Source: Candidatus Nitrosopumilus sp. (GTDB lineage Archaea; Thermoproteota; Nitrososphaeria; Nitrososphaerales; Nitrosopumilaceae). From it: 64,000 nt of DNA. Numbering within the stretch: position 1 is the stretch's first letter; every line of letters starts with the position of its first letter. The notes under the pieces were generated by a model, which made no database searches, had not been told where the DNA came from, and worked only from the letters and a program-made list of their open reading frames with translations. The DNA lies in NCBI GenBank assembly GCA_013911135.1, contig JACERO010000075.1, forward strand, positions 1 to 64,000, given 5' to 3'. Below are positions 1 to 7,635 of the stretch, piece by piece. A program made the position numbers and the translations under genes.

Positions 1-114
1 TGGTGCAATAGTACTCCATTGAAGATCTGACATTTCTTTATGAATCATGTAAAAGATTTGAAGATGTCATTGTTAGATCTGTATTATCATCAAATGTTTA
101 CAAAATGATCTGTT

Positions 115-393
115 TTAGGATGAGTTCTTGACATCTACAACAATAAAACGTTCATTGTCTTCTTTGGGATTAGGATATGGTTTTGAAGTAACTTGCATTA
201 TTCCCATGGCTTGTCGTTCATCACCTGTATGATAAAATAAAACAAGATCATTAGGTTTCATTTCTCTCATGTGCTTTAATGCAAGATTATTATGAATTCC
301 ATCCCAGACAGTTATTTTTTCTTTTTTTAGTTGTTCAAAATTATATCCTCGTGGTCCACTAGGTTCTTGTTTTGCTAACCAATAATTTACCAT
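115..393 (-). CDS. EVE-domain protein, apparently C-terminally truncated
   Basis: EVE domains are PUA-like folds thought to bind modified bases in RNA or DNA. The N-terminal family signature is clear (NYWLAKQEPS, then TVWDGIHNN, then DLVLFYHTGDERQAMGI and RFIVVDVK). I chose the second methionine (MVNYWLAK), which fits the family start; the ORF track begins six codons earlier at 411. The reading ends at NSS-stop right after the VVDVK strand, about 92 residues, whereas EVE proteins usually run about 140 or more with a further conserved stretch ending in a basic LxVMPV-type segment. I could not find that missing part in any frame of the 114 bases downstream, so the gene looks shortened rather than interrupted by one clean lesion. 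Family assignment is firm; functionality is doubtful. Confidence 0.75.
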   Translation of the reverse strand: MVNYWLAKQEPSGPRGYNFEQLKKEKITVWDGIHNNLALKHMREMKPNDLVLFYHTGDERQAMGIMQVTSKPYPNPKEDNERFIVVDVKNSS

Positions 394-444
394 TTCAATT
401 TTTTGTATCACAGATAGATGTTTTATTGTTTTTTAATTCTTGAA

Positions 445-640
445 AATGAGATTGTTCCCCGGTTCTGACTCGCACAAGATCATTGGTATTTTAGCCAAAA
501 CCTCCTTGGGTTCTGAAACCGGGGCGCCCTTAATGTGCCATGCCTGGGTGAATTAGAAATCACTGGTATCATTACGATCGACATCATCCCAATCCGTCTG
601 CATGGTTGCTCTTAGGGCATACAATGGTCTACTTGGTCAA
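445..640. other. GC-rich structured region, possible non-coding RNA
   Basis: This 230-base gap between the EVE gene and pheT is much richer in G and C than its surroundings, as is typical of stable RNAs in AT-rich archaea. CCCCGGTT at 457-464 pairs perfectly with AACCGGGG at 517-524, enclosing a second short stem (GGT...ACC around 485-502). The remainder (530-635) has further short inverted repeats such as GTGA/TCAC. I found no SRP RNA helix 8 signature, no RNase P core motif, no 5S or tRNA features, and no convincing ORF. Strand is unknown. It could also be a 3' processing or termination structure for the pheS-pheT transcript. Confidence 0.3.
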
Positions 641-643
641 ATA

Positions 644-2269
644 TTAACCAGGTAGTTTTATTTCAAAGGAAACTATCAGTTCTCTAAGCTTAAAGTTGTC
701 TTTAGTAGATTTACTAATTTCACCAATAATTCCGATAACTTTTCCATCAACAGTGATGTTTGCAACATGTCCATTTTCAAAAGTTGGGTGAGTGGTAGTT
801 TTAGTTTCACAAGTTTTTCCAAATATGGATTGAATAATAGATTGTAAAACAGATTTCATCTCGCTAAAGTTTGCATCTTTATGAGAGCTTGTTGCACAAA
901 GATGAGTTTCTTCAGTTACAGAACTTGTTTTATTAAAAATAGTTCCTATCTCAAATAATTTTTGAGGATATGATTCATGAATATTTTTTGCCAAACTATC
1001 AATTAATCCTGGAAATAGTGAATCTCTAAGAATAGTATGTTCGAGACTTTTGGAATCTAAAACTGAGACAATTTTTGATGAATCTCTTTTTGTATTATCA
1101 TAAAGAATTCGTTTGCTAGTTAAGCTAGAATTTAGAGCTTCCATATAGCCTAATCCAGTCATCATAGAAGAAATTGATTGTAAACTAATTGAGATGGGGT
1201 GTTTTTGACCAAGTGTTTGAGAAGGGGATAAGGTAGGTTCAAGATTTTGGATTCCATATCCTAAAGCAACTTCTTCTACCAAATCCATTGATCCGAAAAT
1301 ATCAAATCTATATGCAGGAATTATACAAATGATATTTTTACCTTTAGTTGATGCATCTAGTCTAGATTTTTTCAATGATGAAATAATCTTTGAAGCATTA
1401 AGATTCAAACCAAGGGTTTGATTGATCAAGGAAGAGTTAACAGATATTTTCTTTTGTGCAAGTTTTGGTGAAGAGTTTTTTGCACCAGAAATTTGAACTG
1501 ATTCTAAAGTAAAACCTGCACTTTGTAAAATAGTTGCAACAACTGAAAGCATATCTTCAGCATCCTCTTTATTGATTCCAGTTACCTCAACAAAGAGATT
1601 TTTTGTTTTAGTTGTAATAGTAGTTATTGCTGCATTAATTATTGGAGGAAAAGAAACTGTTTTTTGATTTGCATCTAAAATTAGAGGTATTTTGGGTGAA
1701 TTCCCGAGTATAGAACCATAATCTTTTCCCACATCAGTATCTTTAAGAATCTCAGAAATTGAAAGTTCTTTTTCAGAGGTTAATGGAATGAATTTGTGAT
1801 TTCTATTTGTGGTTGTGTAAACTAAAGGAAATGAGATTGTGTCCAAGTCATGTATGCCTATTGATGATTTTTTTCTCTTTCTTCCTATTCTAAAATGAAG
1901 ATCTTCTTGCATTGTCATAAATTGTTTAATTGTTCTATCATCAATTTTTCCATTTGTTGCAACAATTCCAGTTACAAAAGGACGAATTTTTGATACTTCA
2001 GATTTTACAGAAATTTTATACTTGTTTGATTTTTTGACACTCAGTTTAATTGCTCCAGTTTTGATTCCAAGTAATCCTTGCAATCCCAATGCAATTCCAA
2101 AATCAGTTGAATAATCAGGTCTGTTTGGGCTGTATTCAATTCTGATTAGGTCTTTGTTTTCTGATTCAATATCTAATCCAAGAAATGGTAATGAATCAGA
2201 AATTTGCTTTTTTGTAACTTTGCCAACTAATTTTTGAAGGCGTGTATATGATAATTCAACTACTGGCAT
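644..2269 (-). CDS. pheT: Phenylalanyl-tRNA synthetase beta subunit
   Basis: Charges tRNA-Phe together with the alpha subunit as an alpha2-beta2 cytoplasmic enzyme. The 541 residues match the short archaeal/eukaryal beta subunit, which lacks the bacterial N-terminal EMAP-like and C-terminal anticodon-binding extensions. Visible features are the N-terminal MPVVELSY start, the IRIEYSPNRPDYST segment, and the B5 and pseudo-catalytic core including FDIFGSMDLVEEVALGYG and the closing IGIIGEIS. Its start overlaps the end of pheS by 10 bases on the same strand, so the two subunits are translationally coupled in one operon with pheS first. Confidence 0.95.
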   Translation of the reverse strand: MPVVELSYTRLQKLVGKVTKKQISDSLPFLGLDIESENKDLIRIEYSPNRPDYSTDFGIALGLQGLLGIKTGAIKLSVKKSNKYKISVKSEVSKIRPFVTGIVATNGKIDDRTIKQFMTMQEDLHFRIGRKRKKSSIGIHDLDTISFPLVYTTTNRNHKFIPLTSEKELSISEILKDTDVGKDYGSILGNSPKIPLILDANQKTVSFPPIINAAITTITTKTKNLFVEVTGINKEDAEDMLSVVATILQSAGFTLESVQISGAKNSSPKLAQKKISVNSSLINQTLGLNLNASKIISSLKKSRLDASTKGKNIICIIPAYRFDIFGSMDLVEEVALGYGIQNLEPTLSPSQTLGQKHPISISLQSISSMMTGLGYMEALNSSLTSKRILYDNTKRDSSKIVSVLDSKSLEHTILRDSLFPGLIDSLAKNIHESYPQKLFEIGTIFNKTSSVTEETHLCATSSHKDANFSEMKSVLQSIIQSIFGKTCETKTTTHPTFENGHVANITVDGKVIGIIGEISKSTKDNFKLRELIVSFEIKLPG

Positions 2270-3648
2270 TTTCTAGCATTCCTTAACCAACTCAAATTGT
2301 TATTGTAAAATTCTCTCACATCATCAAGACCATACTTTAGCATTGCAATTCGTTCAATACCGCCTCCCCATGCCAAAACAGGTTTAGTGATTCCAAGAGG
2401 TTTAGTTACTTCTGGTCTGAAAATTCCCATTCCAAATAGTTCAACCCATTTTCTTAATCTTTCATTATACACCATAGTTTGTAATGATGGTTCGGTATAT
2501 GGAAAAAATGTTGGCCAGAATTTTATTTTTGTAATTCCAATTCGTTTGTAGAATTCTCTTTGAATTCCCATTAAATTTCTCAGATTAGCATCTTTTCCTA
2601 CAACAACTCCTTCAATTTGATTAAATTCTACAAGATGTTTGTAACTAACCTTTTCATTTCTAAATACACGTCCTAATGAAAAAACTCTTGCTTCATCAGG
2701 CTTGGTTTCAGCTAGATGTTTAATTGTAACACAAGTAGTATGAGTTCTTAGAACCATTTTTCTTGCTTCATTGATATCCCAATGATATCTCCAATTCTTT
2801 TTGTGGGATTCAGAAACTTTTCTAATTTGTTCTGGTGTTGCAATTTTTTTAGCAGAAATTCCATCTAGATAAAAGGTATCCTGTAATTCTCTTGCAGGAT
2901 GATCTTGTGGAGTAAATAGAGCATCAAAATTCCAAAAGCTTGACTGAGACATGTTTCCATTGATTTCTGAGAAACCTAATGTAACGAATATTTCACGAAT
3001 TTCATCAATAGTGTCTTTTAATGGATGAGTTCTTGCAGCAAAAACTTCAGGTACTTTTGCTTCTACATCTATTTCCCCAGAAGACTCTGAAAGTTTTATT
3101 GATTTTGCAGAATCAGTTAAAGAAATTTCTTTGGTCTTAACTACATCTTCAATTATAAAATCAGGTCTTTTCAAAAGTTCTGATAAATCATTTTTATCAA
3201 TTTCATCTTTAGATAATTTGTTGTTTCCAATTTGTTTGAGAGTTTTTTCACCAGGAAGTTCTAAAGGAGAATTTTTAAGCAAAATTTGATCAGAAGATGC
3301 CTCAACCCAATTATTTTTTCTAGACAATCCTATTGCGGGTCCAAAAATAGGTCCAAGTTCTTTTTGTAAATCAGATAATTTTTTAGAACCATTCTTTAGC
3401 AAATCTAGTAATCGTCTCTCAGGGAGTCCTTTTTGAAAAGATTCAATGCCATTTTTACCTAAACTAATGATGCTTGTTTTAGATTCATTGACAATTGCCA
3501 GATCTTTTAGTTTAAGCCATTCAATTCCTCGTCTGATTTGATCTGGTAAAAGTTTTGTAGATTTTTCAAGGGTCTCAGGAGTTTGTTTTGGATTATCTTT
3601 TAGAGAAATGATAATTTTTTTTTCAATTTCATGAAAAACTTGTGACAA
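2260..3648 (-). CDS. pheS: Phenylalanyl-tRNA synthetase alpha subunit
   Basis: Catalytic subunit of PheRS. The 462 residues have the archaeal organisation: an N-terminal winged-helix region (about residues 1-110) that contacts tRNA, then a class II catalytic core. Motif 2 is visible as FSLGRVFRNEKVSYKHLVEFNQIEG and motif 3 as GGGIERIAMLKYG; the FWPTFFPYTEPSLQ segment is typical of the phenylalanine pocket. It is the first gene of the pheS-pheT pair on the minus strand and is divergent from trpS, with only 50 bases between the two starts, so both promoters must lie in that short interval. Confidence 0.95.
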   Translation of the reverse strand: MSQVFHEIEKKIIISLKDNPKQTPETLEKSTKLLPDQIRRGIEWLKLKDLAIVNESKTSIISLGKNGIESFQKGLPERRLLDLLKNGSKKLSDLQKELGPIFGPAIGLSRKNNWVEASSDQILLKNSPLELPGEKTLKQIGNNKLSKDEIDKNDLSELLKRPDFIIEDVVKTKEISLTDSAKSIKLSESSGEIDVEAKVPEVFAARTHPLKDTIDEIREIFVTLGFSEINGNMSQSSFWNFDALFTPQDHPARELQDTFYLDGISAKKIATPEQIRKVSESHKKNWRYHWDINEARKMVLRTHTTCVTIKHLAETKPDEARVFSLGRVFRNEKVSYKHLVEFNQIEGVVVGKDANLRNLMGIQREFYKRIGITKIKFWPTFFPYTEPSLQTMVYNERLRKWVELFGMGIFRPEVTKPLGITKPVLAWGGGIERIAMLKYGLDDVREFYNNNLSWLRNARKCQ

Positions 3649-3698
3649 CAGTAAAAGTTCGAAAAAGACTTTTTAAACCTTAACCTAAGTCAGATTGA

Positions 3699-4811
3699 AT
3701 GTCAGCTGATGACTTTATTGTAACTCCTTGGCATGTTGAAGGGGATATTGATTATGATAAATTGATCAAACGATTTGGTACTGAGAAGATTTCTTCAGAA
3801 CTACAAGATAGAATCAAGAAAATTACTGGTGAAGACCATTTCATGCTTAGAAGGGGTATTTTCTTCTCTCATAGGGAAATGAACCGAATTCTTGATGATT
3901 ATGAAAAGGGTAACAAATTCTTTCTATATACTGGAAGAGGTCCTTCTGGTCATACTCATATTGGACATCTAGTGCCCTGGGTTTTTGCAAAATGGTTACA
4001 AGAAAAGTTTGATGTTAACATGTATTTTCAATTAACAGATGATGAAAAGTTTTATTCAAAACCCAATCTAACATTAGAAGAAACTGGGAAATTTGCATAT
4101 GAGAATGCATTAGACTTTATTGCATTAGGTTTCAAACCAGAAAAAACAAAAATTATTATCAACACAAGAAATATTCAAACGCTTTATCCAATTGCAGCAC
4201 AAGTAGCAAAGAAAATTAACTTTTCAAATACAAAAGCAACATTTGGATTTACAAATGAAACGAATATTGGTATGATTTTTTATACATCATTACAATCTGC
4301 ACCATGTTTTATTGAAGATAAACCAGTTTTAATTCCGTTAGGAGTAGACCAAGATCCTCACTTTAGATTAACAAGAGACATTGCACCAAAGATTGGAAAA
4401 CCAAAACCTGCATTAATTCACAACATAATGATTCCAGGATTGGAAGGACCTGGCGGAAAAATGTCAGCATCTGATGAAAATGGAACAGTATACACAACTG
4501 ATGCACCAAAAATAGTAAAAAAGAAAATTAACAAATATGCATTTTCAGGAGGACAACCAGATATTGAACAACATAGAAAGCTTGGAGGAAATCCAGATAT
4601 TGATGTATCATATCAATATCTCAGAATATTTTTTGAACTAGATGACAACAAGTTAAAGACAATCTATGAAGATTACAAATCTGGAAAATTACTCACAGGA
4701 GAACTAAAAGCAATTTTAATTGAAAAAATTAACGATTTTCTTGCAATTCATCAAGAAAAAAGAGAAAAGGCAAAAGACAAGATAGAACAATTTCTTTTTG
4801 AGAATAAATGA
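3699..4811 (+). CDS. trpS: Tryptophanyl-tRNA synthetase
   Basis: Class I aminoacyl-tRNA synthetase that charges tRNA-Trp. The HIGH-type signature is GPSGHTHIGH at about residues 85-94 and the KMSKS-type signature is KMSAS within GGKMSASDENG. The 370-residue length and the N-terminal extension (VTPWHVEGDIDYDKLIKRFG) match the archaeal/eukaryal TrpRS type rather than the shorter bacterial one. The stop codon overlaps the next gene by four bases (ATGA), so a small unknown protein is co-translated with it. Confidence 0.95.
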   Translation: MSADDFIVTPWHVEGDIDYDKLIKRFGTEKISSELQDRIKKITGEDHFMLRRGIFFSHREMNRILDDYEKGNKFFLYTGRGPSGHTHIGHLVPWVFAKWLQEKFDVNMYFQLTDDEKFYSKPNLTLEETGKFAYENALDFIALGFKPEKTKIIINTRNIQTLYPIAAQVAKKINFSNTKATFGFTNETNIGMIFYTSLQSAPCFIEDKPVLIPLGVDQDPHFRLTRDIAPKIGKPKPALIHNIMIPGLEGPGGKMSASDENGTVYTTDAPKIVKKKINKYAFSGGQPDIEQHRKLGGNPDIDVSYQYLRIFFELDDNKLKTIYEDYKSGKLLTGELKAILIEKINDFLAIHQEKREKAKDKIEQFLFENK

Positions 4812-5089
4812 AAATTAGTATTGTATGTGATGACGAATATGAGGCTAAGAAACTTGCCAGTTTAATTTTCATAAAGGAGGGTAAAGAAACTTACATCACA
4901 TCAATTCTTAATGTGATTGAAAATGAATTGGTGATTTCATTGAAGGATAAATCTGCTCACAGTATTGTACTAAAAGATAAAGCAAATGTTGAGAAATTTG
5001 CGGATTTTATTCAATCAGTAATTGATAAAGAGCACAAGCTAGTTTCCACTAAAATTTTAGAACACAGTATAGAAATTGTGAAAGAGTGA
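4808..5089 (+). CDS. Conserved-looking small protein coupled to trpS
   Basis: A 93-residue soluble protein that starts within the trpS stop codon (ATGA overlap), which argues for a real gene and co-translation. The pattern MKISIVCDDEYEAKKLASLI followed by a beta-rich middle and an amphipathic C-terminal helix suggests a small alpha/beta fold; no catalytic motif, metal site or membrane segment is visible. It has the flavour of the small Pcc1/CTAG-like alpha-beta proteins of archaea, but the similarity is too weak to assign. Function unknown. Confidence 0.7.
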   Translation: MKISIVCDDEYEAKKLASLIFIKEGKETYITSILNVIENELVISLKDKSAHSIVLKDKANVEKFADFIQSVIDKEHKLVSTKILEHSIEIVKE

Positions 5090-5091
5090 AT

Positions 5092-5184
5092 TTAGAGTGA
5101 ATTTAGAGTAAACACAGCATATACTGCTACTATTACAACCATAGCAACTAGAGAAATTCCCATTGCTTTAGAGTCGCCATCCAT
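5092..5184 (-). CDS. 30-residue single-pass membrane protein (putative)
   Basis: Too short for the ORF track. Translation reads MDGDSKAMGISLVAMVVIVA and continues VYAVFTLNSL before TAA: a short acidic and basic head followed by one clear transmembrane helix of about 19 residues. It converges on the gene above with two bases between stops and has an AT-rich upstream region (5185-5246) able to hold a promoter. Tiny one-helix proteins are common in ammonia-oxidising archaea, often as accessory subunits of membrane complexes. No homology can be claimed here. Confidence 0.5.
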   Translation of the reverse strand: MDGDSKAMGISLVAMVVIVAVYAVFTLNSL

Positions 5185-5246
5185 GATTCGATTTCAAAAT
5201 TATTATTATTAAAGTGTTAATGAATTCTCAAAGATGATTTTAGAGA

Positions 5247-5996
5247 TTATCTAGGAAAATATTTACTCTTTTTTGACTTTGGTCTGTCTTCTGTTCGTTT
5301 TGAAATAGGTTCTCTAATTTGATTACAATTTAAGCAAAATACCTTTAATTCTTCTCTAGCAAGATCTGGTGCTGAAATATATTTTCCCCATGAGGCAGAA
5401 TCGCCACCACGGCCAGAATTATCAGAAGTGACATTTCCAGAAATTGGACTTATTCCTAATGCTCTTTCATCCTTGAAACCACAATTAGAACAGATTTTTC
5501 CACCTAAAATTTCATATAATTTTTCTTTGATAGTTTCATAAAATTTGTCTGAACCATTTGCAAAGAAACTCTCTTGTTTTCTCAAAAATTTATCACTTCG
5601 CGGCTTACTAGATCTAGAATTATCTCTACGAGATTCTCGTCTAGATGAAGATCTTGAACCTCTATCATCTCTGGAATATCTGTCATTTCCTGAATCTTGT
5701 GGTTTGTTTTGTCTGAAACAATCACTACAGTATACTGGTTTGTCAGTTCTTGGAACAAATGGAACTTGACATTCAGTGCCGCAATCAGCACAAGTTACAG
5801 TTGTAGATTCTCTTCTATCATCTCTGGAATATCTTGAACCTCTATCATCTCTGGAATATCTTGAACCTCTATCATCTCTGGAATATCTTGAACCTCTATC
5901 ATCTCTGGAATATCTAAAAGATCTAGATGGTTCGTTATCTTGTCTAGTATCTCTTCCAGATCTTTTTCTATCAGAATACCTTTTGTAAAGTTCCAT
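5247..5996 (-). CDS. Arg/Ser/Asp-repeat protein with two zinc-ribbon pairs
   Basis: A 249-residue, strongly charged cytoplasmic protein. Residues about 25-65 are four near-perfect copies of SRYSRDDRG; more degenerate RDDRGSR and SSRRESRRD stretches follow in the middle. One zinc site is CADCGTECQVPF...PVYCSDCF (two CxxC pairs), a motif known from small RNA- or nucleic-acid-linked proteins of archaea and Chloroflexi; a second is CSNCGFKDERALG with the distal pair CLNCNQI. The tail is basic (KSKKSKYFPR). Low-complexity RS/RGG-like arms beside zinc ribbons suggest RNA binding, possibly cold- or stress-linked, but this is inference. Confidence 0.75.
   Translation of the reverse strand: MELYKRYSDRKRSGRDTRQDNEPSRSFRYSRDDRGSRYSRDDRGSRYSRDDRGSRYSRDDRRESTTVTCADCGTECQVPFVPRTDKPVYCSDCFRQNKPQDSGNDRYSRDDRGSRSSSRRESRRDNSRSSKPRSDKFLRKQESFFANGSDKFYETIKEKLYEILGGKICSNCGFKDERALGISPISGNVTSDNSGRGGDSASWGKYISAPDLAREELKVFCLNCNQIREPISKRTEDRPKSKKSKYFPR
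5811..5920. repeat. Four tandem 27-bp coding repeats
   Basis: The unit ctatcatctctggaatatct occurs four times at 27-base spacing, each encoding the nine-residue SRYSRDDRG unit of the minus-strand gene. Copies are nearly identical at the DNA level, indicating recent slippage expansion. A related isolated copy lies near 5660-5685. Confidence 0.9.
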
Positions 5997-6067
5997 ATCT
6001 GGAGAATTTCAAACTTATTGGTTATAGATACCTTGACTTTGTTTTGTGCCTAGAATAAAAAATCTCA

Positions 6068-6397
6068 TCAAACTAGAGATTTATCCATTTCAACTGATAG
6101 TATCTCTTGAACTTTGAGAAAATATAGCTTTGTAGAGCATGGCATTGCATCCAAGTTATTGTCAACTGCAATCATAAAGTATCTGACTGCACGTTTTGAA
6201 ATATCCAAATTAAATTTCATTGTAAGTACAGGATCTTGATGAACTTTAATTTTATCTTGAAGCCAAGGAGGTGCCATTTCAATTGTTTCTTTGATAATTT
6301 TCTCATACCAAAATGAGAGATTTTGAGGTTGTAATCCCTGCTTCAGATTTGAGACATCAGTATCAATTACTTTCATCATGTGATTGATGATTCCCAT
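6068..6397 (-). CDS. Conserved hypothetical helical protein
   Basis: A 109-residue soluble, mostly helical protein (segments such as NLSFWYEKIIKETIEMAPPW and KRAVRYFMIAVDNNLDAMP). No signal peptide, metal motif or known catalytic motif is visible. It lies on the same strand downstream of coaD with a 55-base gap and could be in its transcript. An internal start at MMKVID (seven codons in) is possible. Function unknown. Confidence 0.6.
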   Translation of the reverse strand: MGIINHMMKVIDTDVSNLKQGLQPQNLSFWYEKIIKETIEMAPPWLQDKIKVHQDPVLTMKFNLDISKRAVRYFMIAVDNNLDAMPCSTKLYFLKVQEILSVEMDKSLV

Positions 6398-6452
6398 GAG
6401 GCTTGATTCTAGAATTTTGTTTTATTCCAATTACTCAAAGTTAGACAAGCTG

Positions 6453-6926
6453 TTAGTCAATTGATAACAAGTTTCCCTCTGCGTCAATTTCAGAATTTTT
6501 GATTCGAGTTGTAGATATTCTTTTACCGTCTTTTGCCAGAAACATTGGAACCGTTATAATTTTCACAGGAGATAATTTCTTTTCTGCTCGAAGTTGGTTT
6601 AGAACTGTACCTTGATTACTTTTTTCATCACTAACTACCAATGCTTTTACTTCTTTCTCTAAAACAGCAGGTCCAAAATCATTGTCAAGTTTACTAATTT
6701 GAAATGAAGAGTTTGGAAATTCTTTGGAAATAACTTGTGTTAAATTTTCGAGTCGCTTTTCATATTTGTTAATTGGTAGTTTTCCTTTTTTTTCAGCAAG
6801 TTCATCACTAGTCAATCCAATGATTACTTTATCAGAAATAGCAAATGCATTTGAAAGTAAAGTTAGATGACCTCTATGAATTATGTCAAATGTACCACCA
6901 GTGGCAACAAGAGAGAATTCAGACAT
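6453..6926 (-). CDS. coaD: Phosphopantetheine adenylyltransferase, archaeal type
   Basis: Transfers AMP from ATP to 4'-phosphopantetheine, the penultimate step of coenzyme A synthesis. The nucleotidyltransferase signature is present as TGGTFDIIHRGHLTLL (an HxGH motif with GHL) at residues 9-24, followed by IGLTSDELAEKKGK, which matches the archaeal/eukaryal COG1019 type. The KxxxKR-type second motif appears as ISTTRIKNSEIDAEG. The 157-residue length is typical. The catalytic pattern is complete. Confidence 0.9.
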   Translation of the reverse strand: MSEFSLVATGGTFDIIHRGHLTLLSNAFAISDKVIIGLTSDELAEKKGKLPINKYEKRLENLTQVISKEFPNSSFQISKLDNDFGPAVLEKEVKALVVSDEKSNQGTVLNQLRAEKKLSPVKIITVPMFLAKDGKRISTTRIKNSEIDAEGNLLSID

Positions 6927-6997
6927 GCAAATGTATTGATTTCTTTGAAAATAAATGTCCTGTTTTAGAGATATGTCTGATATTAAATTATTTTATG

Positions 6998-7567
6998 TTA
7001 ATTTGAAATTATCATTGTTCCTTCTGTAATTAGGAATTGAATTGCACTAATAAATTCGGCATCTGAAGAATTTCCATCTACCCAAGTACTTGCAGTGAAT
7101 TTAATCCATGATGAAATTTTTCCACTAGTTAATTTCTGTTCCATAGATGTAGCACCATTAGAATTTATCACAAATGACATTTTTTCTACTGTTGCTTTTG
7201 AACTTCCATATTGAGCTTTGACTATAAATTCCCCATCAAAGAATTTCTCATTTAGTATTATGCTATGTAAGAATGTACCATCAGTATCGACTGAAGTTTT
7301 TTGAGTTAGAATAAAGTTATTACTAGAATCAAAAATCGAAATTCATAAATTTCTATCTTCATCATATTTGTTGACACTACCAGAAAATGTTATTGTGTCT
7401 CCAAGATCATATGATTCATTTTCAGAGTATATCTCTACAGTGTAATTGTTAGCACTGCTCTGTTCAGGAGGTCCGCCATAACCGAAAGCCTGAGATCCTA
7501 ATGATGATACGATAAATAGAGACATTACAGTAATAATGAAAATTGTGTTAAATCTCTTAATTGGCAC
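6998..7567 (-). pseudogene. Secreted beta-sandwich protein interrupted by an in-frame TGA
   Basis: The ORF track splits this into 74- and 60-residue pieces, but they lie in the same frame, separated by one TGA at 7343-7345. Read through, it is a 189-codon gene: signal peptide (FNTIFIITVMSLFIVSSLGS), an Ig/macroglobulin-like domain beginning YTVEIYSENESYDLGDTITF, and a C-terminal module WIKFTASTWVDGNSSDAEFI that matches the recurring surface-protein module of ammonia-oxidising archaea. The sequence across the stop reads YDEDRNL-stop-ISIFDSSNN, where an Arg codon (CGA changed to TGA) would restore a normal beta strand. Either a recent nonsense mutation or a sequence error. Confidence 0.8.
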
Positions 7568-7635
7568 TCATTACAGCAGATTCTTTTTGAATTTAAATGG
7601 TGTGTGATTTTTTGAGATATATTTTGATTTTAAAT

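Noticed and set aside
445-640. SRP RNA or RNase P RNA
   Set aside because: No helix 8 tetraloop with AGCAG pattern and no GAGGAAAGUC-type core motif could be found.
5811-5920. Short regular repeats that look like a CRISPR array
   Set aside because: The 27-bp units are contiguous without spacers, are in frame and encode SRYSRDDRG in a real protein.
5545-5988. Plus- and minus-strand ORFs (74, 69 and 70 aa) over the zinc-ribbon gene
   Set aside because: They are shadow frames of the SRYSRDDRG repeats.
7343-7345. Selenocysteine or stop-codon recoding at the in-frame TGA
   Set aside because: No selenocysteine machinery or SECIS-like structure is visible and the family position fits arginine, so a nonsense mutation or error is simpler.
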